NCBI GenBank assembly: GCA_030065915.1
Contig: JASJCQ010000012.1
Coordinates: forward strand, 62,001 to 126,000
Direction of reading: 5' to 3'
From: Woeseiaceae bacterium
GTDB taxonomy: Bacteria; Pseudomonadota; Gammaproteobacteria; Steroidobacterales; Woeseiaceae
DNA length: 64,000 nucleotides
The notes beneath the pieces are model-generated. The model saw only the letters and a program-made list of their open reading frames with translations. It was not told the origin of the DNA and did not search any database. How positions within the stretch are numbered: the first letter of the stretch is position 1; the number at the start of each line of letters is the position of its first letter. Both the position numbers and the translations under genes were made by a program. Positions 7,980 to 16,682 of the stretch are shown here, piece by piece.

Positions 7980-8986
7980 GCGGTTTCTCGCTTAAGCAGG
8001 TATCCGATCTGCTCGGGCACCTGGTTCTCGACTTCAACGACGGCTGTCTCAATGGCATGCAGAAACGCTTGCTCGTCCGCACTACCGTGACTCTTTATTA
8101 CGATACCATTTAGCCCTACGAGAGTCGCACCGTTGTACTGCCGCGAGTCCGTGTCGCCGGCGAGACGACGCAACACAGCGCTCGCCAGTAGAGCCTGCAG
8201 CTTGGCAAGCCACGAGCGCGTGAACGCTCGTTTGAGATAGTGGCGCACCAGGGCCGCGGTACCTTCCATCGTCTTTAGCGCGACGTTCCCGGTGAAGCCG
8301 TCGGTAACGACGACGTCCGCCTTACCCTGGAAAATGTCATTGCCCTCGATGTAACCGACGTAGTTCAGAGTGCTGCCCTTCAGTAGTTCGGCGGCGTCCT
8401 TGACGACGTCGTTGCCCTTGACGTCCTCGGCGCCAATGTTCAGCAGCGCGACGCGCGGCCGCTCCAGCTGCCTGACGTCAGAGGTCACGATGGAGCCCAT
8501 CAGGGCGAACTGGAATAGCTGCTCGGCCGTGGCCGACGTGTTCGCGCCGAGGTCGAGCATGTGCAGCGAACCACCGATCGACGGCAGCTCAGCGAGAATC
8601 GCCGGACGGTCGATACCCGACAACATCTTCAGTACGAATTTCGACGTGGCCATCAGCGCGCCGGTATTGCCGGCGCTGACGCACGCCTGCGCGTCGCCCG
8701 ACTTAACGAGGTTGATCGCGACGCGCATGGATGAGTCTTTCTTCTTGCGAACGGCGTCGGCCGGTGCATCCGTCATCGCGACGATCTCGGTCGCATGCTG
8801 GACCGTAGCGCGGTCAGCGTCGGCTATGTGCTGTGCGACGAGCGACGACAGAACCGATTCATCGCCGACAATAATCAGGTGGAGAAAAGGATGGGCTTTG
8901 AGCGCAGCGTCTGCCGCGCGCACGACGACCTCGGCGCCACGGTCGCCGCTCATCGCATCAAGAGCTATCGTTGCTGGTATCCCCAT
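7976..8986 (-). CDS. plsX: Phosphate acyltransferase PlsX
   Basis: 336 aa. It converts acyl-ACP to acyl-phosphate for phospholipid synthesis. The N-terminus IALDAMSGDRGAEVVVRAA and the motif VSAGNTGALMA are diagnostic, as is VVTDGFTGNVALK. It is the centre of the conserved yceD-rpmF-plsX-fabH cluster. Confidence 0.97.
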   Translation of the reverse strand: MGIPATIALDAMSGDRGAEVVVRAADAALKAHPFLHLIIVGDESVLSSLVAQHIADADRATVQHATEIVAMTDAPADAVRKKKDSSMRVAINLVKSGDAQACVSAGNTGALMATSKFVLKMLSGIDRPAILAELPSIGGSLHMLDLGANTSATAEQLFQFALMGSIVTSDVRQLERPRVALLNIGAEDVKGNDVVKDAAELLKGSTLNYVGYIEGNDIFQGKADVVVTDGFTGNVALKTMEGTAALVRHYLKRAFTRSWLAKLQALLASAVLRRLAGDTDSRQYNGATLVGLNGIVIKSHGSADEQAFLHAIETAVVEVENQVPEQIGYLLKRETA

Positions 8987-9013
8987 ATCAGCAACTCCTG
9001 CCGAGGCTTGACT

Positions 9014-9208
9014 CTACTCTTCGTCGTCTTCGACTACGGGTTGCGAGACTACCTGCTCGCCGCGGTAAAAACCGTCGGGCGAGACACGGTGGCGCAGGTG
9101 TGTTTCACCAGAGGTCGGGTCGACAGACACCGCAGGGTTCTTCAGCTTGTCGTGCGAACGGCGCATGCCGCGACGCGACGGTGTTTTACGACTCTTCTGA
9201 ACAGCCAT
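9014..9208 (-). CDS. rpmF: 50S ribosomal protein L32
   Basis: 64 aa from ATG at 9206-9208 with GGAG upstream. It begins [20 protein letters not shown], the classic L32 N-terminus. The four zinc Cys of some L32 proteins are absent, as in E. coli. A longer frame to 9358 is rejected. It lies between yceD and plsX as usual. Confidence 0.97.
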   Translation of the reverse strand: MAVQKSRKTPSRRGMRRSHDKLKNPAVSVDPTSGETHLRHRVSPDGFYRGEQVVSQPVVEDDEE

Positions 9209-9260
9209 AATTTTCTCCAATCTGGCAGCCGCCTCTCGGACGCTGCCGCTTCGGGCCGGT

Positions 9261-9821
9261 CTAGCCCTCGTTATCTTCTCGGTCCATCTGCTTGCGTAAG
9301 TCTGCAAATGGTCGTGTTGTCTCTTCGGCAAGCTCCGCTTCAGGCTCGGCTTGTGCACTATCTGCTACGTCATGGCGCGCGATCATTGGCATCGCCATGA
9401 CGAGCACTTCATCCACGATGTCGACAGGCCGAAACGTCGTCTCTTCGAGCTCCCAGACATCGAACCCGTCCAGGTCGGGCGCATCGTCACCCGGGGCCTG
9501 CAACAGCAACTTCAGCTCCGCAGACAGTGGAACCGAAAACGGCTCCAGGGAACGTTGACAGACTGCGTCGACAGTCGCGTCCACGTGGCCTGTCAGGGTC
9601 ACCGCCTGCGGCTGTTGCGCTGCAAATCCGAAGACCAGTTCACCCGAGACGACGGATTCGCGCCAGTTCTCCGGCATCTGTCCGTCGTCCAGCGCTGACA
9701 AATCGCTCTCCACGGCCTCAGACAGTCGATCAAAAGAACTGATTTTTTCTTTAAAATCAATACTTAAGCCAGCCGCACCAAATTCTCGTGCGGCCCTGCG
9801 GTCAAACAGCGGGTTGCCCAT
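9261..9821 (-). CDS. yceD: YceD/DUF177 family protein (23S rRNA accumulation)
   Basis: 186 aa. The central motif of DUF177 is visible as [20 protein letters not shown] (one CxR motif), followed by an acidic stretch with [19 protein letters not shown]. The C-terminus [11 protein letters not shown] resembles the NPFAVL end of this family. In bacteria and plants YceD is needed for normal 23S rRNA levels. Always found upstream of rpmF. Confidence 0.92.
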   Translation of the reverse strand: MGNPLFDRRAAREFGAAGLSIDFKEKISSFDRLSEAVESDLSALDDGQMPENWRESVVSGELVFGFAAQQPQAVTLTGHVDATVDAVCQRSLEPFSVPLSAELKLLLQAPGDDAPDLDGFDVWELEETTFRPVDIVDEVLVMAMPMIARHDVADSAQAEPEAELAEETTRPFADLRKQMDREDNEG

Positions 9822-9939
9822 GGCGGGCGCATGATAAGGATGGCGCAGGCCACTGTCAAAGAATAGCGGACAAAAAATCGCGCAAAATGGGACAAACCGG
9901 ATAGAATTCCGGCAGTAACCGCAAGCGACTGATTTTTTT

Positions 9940-10533
9940 ATGCAAAACCCTTCATCGCCGGCTATCTATCTGGCCTCTTCCTCGCCGTATCGACGCGACC
10001 TGCTCGACCGGATCCTGACCGATTACGAGGCGGTCTCGCCGGACGTCGACGAAACCGACCCGGGCGGACTCGAGCCGTCGGAGCTGGCGACGTATCTCGC
10101 GCGGAAGAAGGCAGAGGCTGTCGCGATCAACGCCCGCGACGGCATCGTCATCGGCGCAGATCAGCTTGCGGTCCTCGGCGACCGCGTGCTCGGCAAGCCG
10201 GGTACACACCAGAAGGCGGTCGAGCAGCTGCTGGCTGCATCGGGACACACTGTCGAATTCCTCACCGCCGTCTGCATACTGGATCCCGTCAGCCGCTCTC
10301 GCCACGAATACACGGATCGAACGATCGTCAGGTTCCGGGACTTTGACAGGCGGCTGGCAGAAGCCTACCTGCGAAAAGACGAGCCCTACGACTGTGCCGG
10401 CAGCTTCAAAGTCGAAGGTGCTGGCTTCGTATTGTTCGAATCCGTCGAGACAGACGACCCGACGGCGTTGATAGGTCTGCCGATGATCTGGGTAGCCGAC
10501 CGATTGATTGCCCTGGGCTGTCTGCTTCCCTGA
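9940..10533 (+). CDS. maf: Maf-like nucleotide pyrophosphatase (YceF subfamily)
   Basis: 197 aa. The N-terminal nucleotide-binding motif YLASSSPYRRDLLDRI and the conserved ARKKAEAV, GADQLA and FKVEGAG motifs place it with Maf/YceF house-cleaning enzymes that hydrolyse modified NTPs such as m7GTP. It lies between the yceD cluster and rluC, as in Pseudomonas, but alone on the plus strand. No clear Shine-Dalgarno was seen before the ATG. Confidence 0.93.
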   Translation: MQNPSSPAIYLASSSPYRRDLLDRILTDYEAVSPDVDETDPGGLEPSELATYLARKKAEAVAINARDGIVIGADQLAVLGDRVLGKPGTHQKAVEQLLAASGHTVEFLTAVCILDPVSRSRHEYTDRTIVRFRDFDRRLAEAYLRKDEPYDCAGSFKVEGAGFVLFESVETDDPTALIGLPMIWVADRLIALGCLLP

Positions 10534-10566
10534 GCATGTTGCCGGGCGTTAGCCCACGGTACCGGC

Positions 10567-11565
10567 TCAGCGCGAACGGCGCGCTGCCCGTTTCTTCTGA
10601 GTGGCCTCGCGGGCCCCACCCTCCAGGAACGCCTCCAGGTCCTCTGCCAGCGGCGCCGTGAAGTGGCGATCGTTGCCATGCTCATCGGGAAAGGCGATGG
10701 ACTGGGCGTGCAGGAACAGGCGTTTCAGGCCAAGGCGCTTTGCTTCGCGGTTTGCCGCCTCGTCCCCGTATCGCTCATCACCGGCCAGCGGATGACCGGC
10801 ATGCAGCGCGTGAACCCGGATCTGGTGCGTCCTGCCGGTTAGCGGCGAACAGGTCAGCAGGCTGTAGCTGCCAAACGTCCGTGACAGCCGAAACCGCGTC
10901 GACGCGGGCTTCCCCGAATCGTCGACAACGACATGGCGCTCACCGTTTTTCCGATGCGTGACGAGCAACGGCGCGTCAACAGTGAAATCGCCCAACTGCC
11001 AGTCGCCGACGCACAGGGCCAGGTAGTGTTTTTCGACCCTGCCCTCGCGGAACAGCGCATGCAGCTCGCGTAGTGCGCTGCGACGCTTCGCGAGCACCAG
11101 AACGCCGGACGTCTCACGATCCAGCCGATGCACCAGCGACAGGTCCTTCAGCTCGGGTCGCGCGTGCCGCAGGAGCTCAATGACGCCGTGGCTAACGCCG
11201 CTGCCACCATGCACGGCCATGCCGGTAGGCTTGTCGATGACCAGCAGCCGCTTGTCCTCGAACAGGATGCGCTCCGCCAGCGACCCGGAGACTGCCGAGC
11301 TGGGCGCATCGCCGGAAGCGTTAATCCTGACCGGCGGGATTCTGACCTCGTCGCCCGCCTCCAGCCGATACTCCGCGCGGACGCGACCGCCGTTCACGCG
11401 CACCTCGCCCTTCCTCAGTATCCGGTAGATGCGCCCCTTGGGAACGCCCGGGAGTACACGTCTCAGGAAGTTGTCGATTCGCTGGTCTGCCGTGTCTTCG
11501 TCGATTCGGACACGCCGAACGCCATGGCGTTCGGACTGCGATGAGCTTGGCGACTTTTCTTGCAT
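10567..11565 (-). CDS. rluC: 23S rRNA pseudouridine synthase RluC
   Basis: 332 aa. An N-terminal S4 RNA-binding domain (about 20-90: QRIDNFLRRVLPGVPKGRIY) and a catalytic domain with HRLDRETSGVLVLAK carrying the catalytic Asp. The ATG at 11563-11565 is preferred to a TTG two codons earlier. Divergent from rne, the conserved gammaproteobacterial arrangement in which RluC modifies 23S U955/2504/2580. Confidence 0.95.
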   Translation of the reverse strand: MQEKSPSSSQSERHGVRRVRIDEDTADQRIDNFLRRVLPGVPKGRIYRILRKGEVRVNGGRVRAEYRLEAGDEVRIPPVRINASGDAPSSAVSGSLAERILFEDKRLLVIDKPTGMAVHGGSGVSHGVIELLRHARPELKDLSLVHRLDRETSGVLVLAKRRSALRELHALFREGRVEKHYLALCVGDWQLGDFTVDAPLLVTHRKNGERHVVVDDSGKPASTRFRLSRTFGSYSLLTCSPLTGRTHQIRVHALHAGHPLAGDERYGDEAANREAKRLGLKRLFLHAQSIAFPDEHGNDRHFTAPLAEDLEAFLEGGAREATQKKRAARRSR

Positions 11566-11575
11566 GATCAATAAC

Positions 11576-11603
11576 TTGATGAGGACAGCGGGTGTGCTAT
11601 ATT
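11576..11603 (+). promoter_or_regulatory. Predicted rne promoter
   Basis: TTGATG (11576-11581), 16-nt spacer, TATATT (11598-11603). Transcription would begin near 11610, giving a leader of about 325 nt. Confidence 0.6.
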
Positions 11604-11609
11604 ACGCCG

Positions 11610-11935
11610 AGCTTGGCCTGACGCCTCTAGGCGGGCCGAGCGTTTTGGAGTCGCATGTGGCTGCCATTCCCGGCGCGCCACCTGTTCCACCAGAGATTTT
11701 ACACGGGTCTCGCGAAGCGCGAGACCAGATTTCAATGGCAGCGAGCAAACAGAGCGAGCGCCAGCGCGGACGAACCGCAGGGAAATCATGACAGGTTTCA
11801 TCGTCGTCCTGATGCATATTGCTCAGGTCGTTACAGAATCGGTTTTCTTAAGCAGCACACGCAGACGTGTCGCCGCTCCTGTTACTGTGCCCATCTCCTC
11901 GCCTCGCACGCTGCCCATGACTACCGCAGGGCAAC
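11610..11935 (+). promoter_or_regulatory. Structured 5' leader of rne (probable autoregulatory UTR)
   Basis: No gene lies here. Two strong hairpins are visible. One at 11611-11641 has an outer 8-bp arm (GCTTGGCC / GGCCGAGC, one G-U) enclosing CGCCT-CT-AGGCG. The second at 11706-11726 has a perfect 9-bp stem GGTCTCGCG / CGCGAGACC with loop AAG. In E. coli a 361-nt rne leader with stem-loops lets RNase E control its own mRNA; the similar length and position suggest the same here. Confidence 0.5.
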
Positions 11936-14734
11936 ATGAAAAGAATGCTAATCAACGCAACTCAGCAAGAAGAGTTGCGCATGGCGATGGTCGACGGCCA
12001 ACGCCTTTACGATCTCAATATCGAAGGCCCGGCCAGCGAACGTAAAAAGGCCAACATCTACAAAGGCAAAATCACGCGTATCGAGCCCAGTCTCGAAGCC
12101 GCGTTTGTCGACTACGGCGCTGAACGCCACGGCTTCCTGCCGCTAAAGGAAATCTCGAGCGAGTACTTCGTCAAGGAGACCAAGCAGGGATCCAAACCCA
12201 ACATCAAGGAAGTCCTCCGCGAAGGTCAGGACATTGTCGTCCAGATCGACAAGGAAGAGCGCGGCAACAAGGGCGCCGCCCTGACGACCTTCGTCAGCCT
12301 CGCGGGACGTTTCATCGTACTGAAACCCAATAAAGCGCGCTCCGGAGGCGTTTCCCGCCGAATCGTCGGCGGTGACCGCGACGCGGCCAGGAAGTCGCTG
12401 AATGACGTCGAGGTGCCCGATGGTATGAGCGTCATCCTTCGGACGGCGGGCATCGACCGCAGCGCCGAAGAACTGGCCTGGGACCTCGAAAACCTGCTGG
12501 CCGTGTGGCAGGCCATTCTGAATGTCGTGCTCGAACGGCCGTCACCCTTCCTGATCTACCGCGAGAGCAATGCCGTCGTGCGGGCACTGCGCGATTACCT
12601 GACCAATGAGATCGGCGAAATCCTCATCGACAACGACGAGACTTTCAACGAGGCTCGCGAGTTCGTCGAGCAGGTGATGCCGCACAACATCAAAAAGCTC
12701 AAGCACTACACCGATCCGGTGCCGCTGTTCACCCGCTTCCAGATCGAGACCCAGATCGAATCGGCCTTTGCGCACGATGTGAACCTGCCGTCAGGCGGCA
12801 GCATCGTCATCGATCACACCGAGGCGCTCGTCTCTATCGACATTAACTCGGCCCGCGCTACCAAGGGCGGCGATATTGAGGCGACGGCACTGAACACCAA
12901 CCTTGAGGCAGCTGAGGAAATTGCCCGCCAGCTGAGACTGCGTGACCTGGGCGGTCTCGTGGTCATCGACTTCATCGACATGGGGCCGCAGAAGAACCAG
13001 CGCGCCGTAGAAAACAAGCTGCGAGAGGCAGTTCGCCAGGACCGGGCGCGCGTTCAGATTGGCAAGATCTCGCGATTCGGCCTGCTCGAAATGTCGCGGC
13101 AGCGGCTGCGTCCATCACTGGGTGAATCGAGCTACCACACCTGTCCGCGATGCTCCGGTATCGGGACGATCCGTTCCGTCGAGTCTCTCGCGCTCGCGAT
13201 CTTGCGGATCATCGGCGAGGAAGCTCGCAAGGAGCGCACTGCCAAGGTCATCGCTCAGCTACCGGTCGAGGTTGCAACCTTCCTGTTGAACGAGAAACGC
13301 GACTGGGTGCAGAGCCTCGAGTCGCGCAACGAGATGCAGGTCGTCCTGGTTGCCAACTCGGCGCTGGAAACGCCCCACTTCGACATCCGTCGCGTACGCG
13401 ACGACCAGACCGAGCTGCCGGAAAATGCCGGCGCCAGCTACGAGCTGGTAGAAGCCGAGCCGGAAGCATTCATACCAGCCTCACTTGAGGAAAAGCCAGT
13501 CGCCGAGCAGGCCGCCGTCGGCAAGATTGCCCCGACGGCGCCAGCGCCGGCACGCAAGGAACCGGAGAAGAAACCGGCGGAGTCAGGACCCGGGTTCTTC
13601 GCGAAGCTGTTCTCATTCTTCAAGAGCGACGCGGAACCCGAACAGAAGGCAGCGAAGAAAAAGCCACAAAAAGGCCGGCAGTCGCAGCAACGGGGCAAGG
13701 GCCGCCGGGGCGATAAGCGGGCCACGACCGGCTCGGAGAAGCGCGGCGAACAGCGCAGCCGGCGCAGTCGGGGTCGCGGCAAGCCGCGGAAGAAGACGGG
13801 ATCAGGCGAGGCGCAGGACAACGCGCCGAAACAGCAGGCTGAGAAGCAGGCCGAAAAGCAGACCAGGGGCAGCGATTCTCGCGACGGCAAGAGCCGACGC
13901 TCCTCTCGCAACCGACGCAGCCGCGGTGGTAGGCGCCGGAGAGAAGAAGCAGACAAGCAGCAGGATGCATCGCGGCAGCAATCGAACGCACAGACTGCAG
14001 CGGAACAACAGAAGGACGCATCCGCACAGGAACAGACGGCATCAGGTCGTCAGCGGCAGGACAAGCCGCGCTCCAGAAAACCGGCCGAGAAGACGGATGG
14101 TCCGCCGAAAGCGAGGACCGATGCAGAGCGCGCAGCTGACAAGGAGAACGCTGAGCAACGGGCGGCGGGCAAGAGCGAAACACAGAAGAAACCGCGCCGT
14201 CCACGCAAGCCGAGAGGCGAGGCACCGGTTGAGGCGACGAAGGCGTCAACGGATAAGGCTCCAGACGAGAAAACCGAGACCCGATCGACAAATGGCAGCG
14301 GCGGAGCGCCGGTAGCCGATCCAGAGCCGAAGAAGAAGCCGGACGACGCGAAGCAGGAAAAACGAGACGACAGGCCTGTAGTCGCCGAAGGCACGCAGAC
14401 GCAGGAGCCAAGTCAAAAGGCGAAGCCCGAACCGAAGCCGGAACGGAAACCAGCACCCGAATCGAAGCCGGAACAGCAGGCAGAGCCGAAGCCAGGTCCC
14501 GAACCGAAATCCGAGTCGCGGCCGAAACAGAAGCCCGAGCCCAAGCCGGAGTCACGGCCGCAGGCCAAGCCTGAGCCGAAACCGGAGGGCCGCCTGTTGC
14601 CGTGGGAACCGCAGGCCAACGCCGGTGCGTCCCAGGCGGCGCCGGACACCAAGCCGAAACCGGACCCTGCTCCGCCGGCGGCACAGGAAGTACCGCCGCC
14701 CAAACCGGACGACGCCCGCCCGACTGACAGCTAG
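11936..14734 (+). CDS. rne: Ribonuclease E
   Basis: 932 aa. The N-terminal catalytic half aligns with E. coli RNase E almost residue for residue: S1 domain (NIYKGKITRIEPSLEAAFVD), DNase I-like domain with metal-binding Asp302 (VSIDINSARAT) and Asp345 (VVIDFIDM), and the Zn-link Cys403/Cys406 (CPRCSGIG). After about residue 520 the sequence is low complexity. GFFAKLFSFFKS (about 557-568) looks like the amphipathic membrane-targeting helix. Arg-rich RNA-binding blocks follow, then a Pro/Glu/Lys repeat region (PEPKPE-type, about 825-885) before LLPWEPQ. This C-terminal half is the expected degradosome scaffold. Degradosome partners cannot be named from the sequence. Confidence 0.97.
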   Translation: MKRMLINATQQEELRMAMVDGQRLYDLNIEGPASERKKANIYKGKITRIEPSLEAAFVDYGAERHGFLPLKEISSEYFVKETKQGSKPNIKEVLREGQDIVVQIDKEERGNKGAALTTFVSLAGRFIVLKPNKARSGGVSRRIVGGDRDAARKSLNDVEVPDGMSVILRTAGIDRSAEELAWDLENLLAVWQAILNVVLERPSPFLIYRESNAVVRALRDYLTNEIGEILIDNDETFNEAREFVEQVMPHNIKKLKHYTDPVPLFTRFQIETQIESAFAHDVNLPSGGSIVIDHTEALVSIDINSARATKGGDIEATALNTNLEAAEEIARQLRLRDLGGLVVIDFIDMGPQKNQRAVENKLREAVRQDRARVQIGKISRFGLLEMSRQRLRPSLGESSYHTCPRCSGIGTIRSVESLALAILRIIGEEARKERTAKVIAQLPVEVATFLLNEKRDWVQSLESRNEMQVVLVANSALETPHFDIRRVRDDQTELPENAGASYELVEAEPEAFIPASLEEKPVAEQAAVGKIAPTAPAPARKEPEKKPAESGPGFFAKLFSFFKSDAEPEQKAAKKKPQKGRQSQQRGKGRRGDKRATTGSEKRGEQRSRRSRGRGKPRKKTGSGEAQDNAPKQQAEKQAEKQTRGSDSRDGKSRRSSRNRRSRGGRRRREEADKQQDASRQQSNAQTAAEQQKDASAQEQTASGRQRQDKPRSRKPAEKTDGPPKARTDAERAADKENAEQRAAGKSETQKKPRRPRKPRGEAPVEATKASTDKAPDEKTETRSTNGSGGAPVADPEPKKKPDDAKQEKRDDRPVVAEGTQTQEPSQKAKPEPKPERKPAPESKPEQQAEPKPGPEPKSESRPKQKPEPKPESRPQAKPEPKPEGRLLPWEPQANAGASQAAPDTKPKPDPAPPAAQEVPPPKPDDARPTDS

Positions 14735-14754
14735 GGCCTGTTAACAAGCCCTAG
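14731..14754. terminator. Inverted repeat between convergent rne and the PTP copy
   Basis: CTAGGGC (14731-14737) and GCCCTAG (14748-14754) flank CTGTTAACAA, itself mostly palindromic, giving a long hairpin. The two arms contain the stop codons of both convergent genes. There is no T-run, so termination is only a possibility. Confidence 0.35.
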
Positions 14755-15117
14755 TCGCGCACCGACTTGAGCAAGCCCCTGGATGCGTCCTCGACAAGAT
14801 CGAGGACGCGTTCAAGCCCGCTCGTGCCGCCGTAGTACAGATCGGGGACCTCCCGTTCGCGACTCTCGGAATAGTCGAGACAGAGCCGGATCTTGCCGTG
14901 GTGACTGCTATCGCTCTGCCGGATCAGCATTCGGTGATTGTCCTCGTCCATCGCAAGGATCAGGTCGAATCGCTCGAAGCCTGAATCCTGGACGCGTCGG
15001 GCCCGAATGTCGGATAGCGAAATGCTTCGCCGCTCGGCCGCGGCCCGCGAGCGCCGGTCCGGCGCCTCTCCAACGTGATAGGCATGGGTACCGGCGGAAT
15101 CGAATGTGAAATCATCG
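14747..15117 (-). repeat. Duplicated segment, copy 1 (matches 16683-17053)
   Basis: 371 bp in direct orientation with copy 2 at a constant offset of 1936, so no net indel. The homology starts just outside the stop codon and ends before the first 38 codons of the phosphatase gene. Confidence 0.9.
14751..15117 (-). pseudogene. Truncated low-molecular-weight tyrosine phosphatase copy without active-site loop
   Basis: Matches residues 39-157 of the complete phosphatase at 16687-17160, with 11 amino-acid differences in 119. The N-terminal CX5R phosphate-binding loop is missing altogether, and the general-acid motif DPYYGG has become DLYYGG. The frame is nevertheless still open and could extend upstream to 15194 through unrelated codons (an MMMNEGG start is possible). 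A catalytic product is impossible. It lies convergent to rne, where Pseudomonas has murB and ptpA. Confidence 0.85.
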
Positions 15118-15292
15118 CCCGGACCCCCTTCATTCATCATCATGACCTGCCTCGTGCGGTGGCGTGTCGTCCTGATCGTGTTCGTGCTGTTCAACCAGTG
15201 GATGGTCGGTCAGGCACTGCGGTCTCAGGAAAAAAACAGCGAAGCCGGATAAGCAATCACATGGACCCGCCCCACTCTCTGCTGCAGGTGGA

Positions 15293-16414
15293 TTACTGCA
15301 ACTCCGTCAAGTACGAGATCGCGTAGTCCCCGACGCGGATTGTCGCCGGCCCGTCCAGCTGGAAGGTGTCAATGCGGTGTCCGTCTACGAACGTGCCGTT
15401 AGTGCTGCCGAGGTCAACGACTTTAGCGTTGCCCTGCAGGTTCAACAGCATGGCATGCTCGCGACTGATCGTCGGCGCATAGAGGCGAATATCACAATGA
15501 GCGCTGCGGCCGATTATCATGCGTTCGACATTGAACTCGCGCCGCGTAACCCGCTCATCGCCCAGCCGCACCTGCAACCATCCGCTACTCACAGCGGCAT
15601 CACATTGCAGTCCGAACTCATCGGTCGCGTACGGGAGTCGCAGCTGGGCCGCAGCATATTCGACCAGACTCGGCGATATCGGCGTCTCCGATGAGTTCAT
15701 CAGGCATTTGTCGATCAACTGGTTGATCGTGTCCGGCACGCCTTCGCTGATGTCGTGCACACGCGTGATTGCGTCAAATTCGATAACCTCGGAGATCTCA
15801 CCGCGGCCGTCCGCTTCGACGAAGCGATGAATATGCTCCCTCGTCTCGCCGAGTTCGAAAGCCGAGAGCCTGACCCGGAAGTCGGAGTTCGTGTGCAAGG
15901 CGGGAAAACCGGGCCTGCGCAGGACCCGCTCGAGTGTTCGATCGCCGGCAAGCAGCACGAACAAACCGTTCCTGCGATTCGTCTCCCTGGCAATCAGCTG
16001 GTCCAGCGTCTCGAGCGTCCACGCGCTGGCCTCGTGCGCGCTCTCGACGTACAGAATGGTCCTGCGGTGATGCGTGCGTTGATAGGCAAGAAACATCGAC
16101 ATCACTTGTTGCAGGTCCTTCAGGTCCAGGCCGTCAGTGCAAAAGCCAATGGACTGCACAATCGTTTGCATACATCGAAGCGGATCCGGCCTCGGATCGG
16201 TGAGTCGTAATACGTCGACGTCAGATTCTGCGTGCTTTGTCAGCTCTTCGATCAGCGCGAGTGCAAATTTGTAACCCGAACCCAGCACCACTGCGGCAGG
16301 CCGGCGCTCGTGGAACGCGCGGAGTAACTGATCGATAGCACCGGCATTACGTCTTGGCAATGCGGCAGGCGGAAACGAAGTGACGACGGACGGCTGAGCG
16401 CTCAATACTCTCAC
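15293..16414 (-). CDS. ExeA/GspA-like AAA domain fused to a C-terminal FHA domain
   Basis: 373 aa. Residues about 25-260 resemble the ATPase part of ExeA/GspA-type proteins: a Walker B-like strand RRTILYVESAHEASAW (118-133) followed by TLETLDQLIA and FVLLAGDRTLERVLRRPG. The P-loop position reads VLGSGYKFALALIEEL and lacks the GKT/S signature, so ATP binding is doubtful. Residues about 298-372 are a clear FHA domain with MIIGRSAHCDIRL, TISREHAML and DLGSTNGTFVDG; the phosphothreonine-binding residues Arg303, Ser318, His320 and Asn339 are all kept. No transmembrane segment is evident. It lies between two phosphatase copies. Function unknown; a phospho-dependent scaffold is an inference. The start is GTG at 16414, with a TTG at 16405 as an alternative. 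Confidence 0.75.
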   Translation of the reverse strand: MRVLSAQPSVVTSFPPAALPRRNAGAIDQLLRAFHERRPAAVVLGSGYKFALALIEELTKHAESDVDVLRLTDPRPDPLRCMQTIVQSIGFCTDGLDLKDLQQVMSMFLAYQRTHHRRTILYVESAHEASAWTLETLDQLIARETNRRNGLFVLLAGDRTLERVLRRPGFPALHTNSDFRVRLSAFELGETREHIHRFVEADGRGEISEVIEFDAITRVHDISEGVPDTINQLIDKCLMNSSETPISPSLVEYAAAQLRLPYATDEFGLQCDAAVSSGWLQVRLGDERVTRREFNVERMIIGRSAHCDIRLYAPTISREHAMLLNLQGNAKVVDLGSTNGTFVDGHRIDTFQLDGPATIRVGDYAISYLTELQ

Positions 16415-16422
16415 CTTTTTCG

Positions 16423-16448
16423 GCCATTAATAACAAAGAGTTAATGGC
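16423..16448. promoter_or_regulatory. Perfect inverted repeat just upstream of the FHA gene
   Basis: GCCATTAA (16423-16430), 10-nt centre, TTAATGGC (16441-16448). It sits 8 bp before the start codon and could be a transcription-factor operator or an mRNA hairpin covering the ribosome-binding region. Confidence 0.45.
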
Positions 16449-16461
16449 TCTTCTTCTTCTC

Positions 16462-16485
16462 GTTTTTCGAGACTATTCGAAAAAC
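16462..16485. promoter_or_regulatory. Second perfect inverted repeat upstream of the FHA gene
   Basis: GTTTTTCGA (16462-16470), GACTAT, TCGAAAAAC (16477-16485): a perfect 9-bp stem. It could be a weak terminator of the phosphatase gene (T-rich arm) or an operator. The rest of 16486-16682 shows nothing recognisable. Confidence 0.4.
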
Positions 16486-16682
16486 CTGCTTATGTAAAGT
16501 GAAGCCTCACCAGAGTGATCCAAATACTGGAAATGCATGAAATAATTACCTTTCGCCGAATTTTGCCGCGCTTGCCAGTACCGTCACCGCACAGCGCGTT
16601 TAACGCACATGTGCGCTACGCATCGCGGCGCAGCCTCGGACACGGGTCATCGAGTCCGACCGAACCCGGCCGTATGGGGATG

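Noticed and set aside
13485..14315. 276-codon Arg-rich plus-strand ORF inside rne
   Set aside because: Low-complexity alternative frame of the RNase E tail.
15142..15252. 36-codon plus-strand ORF with a hydrophobic stretch (RWRVVLIVFVLFNQWMVG)
   Set aside because: No ribosome-binding site and no known relative; it overlaps the antisense of the truncated phosphatase extension. Too little support to call a gene.
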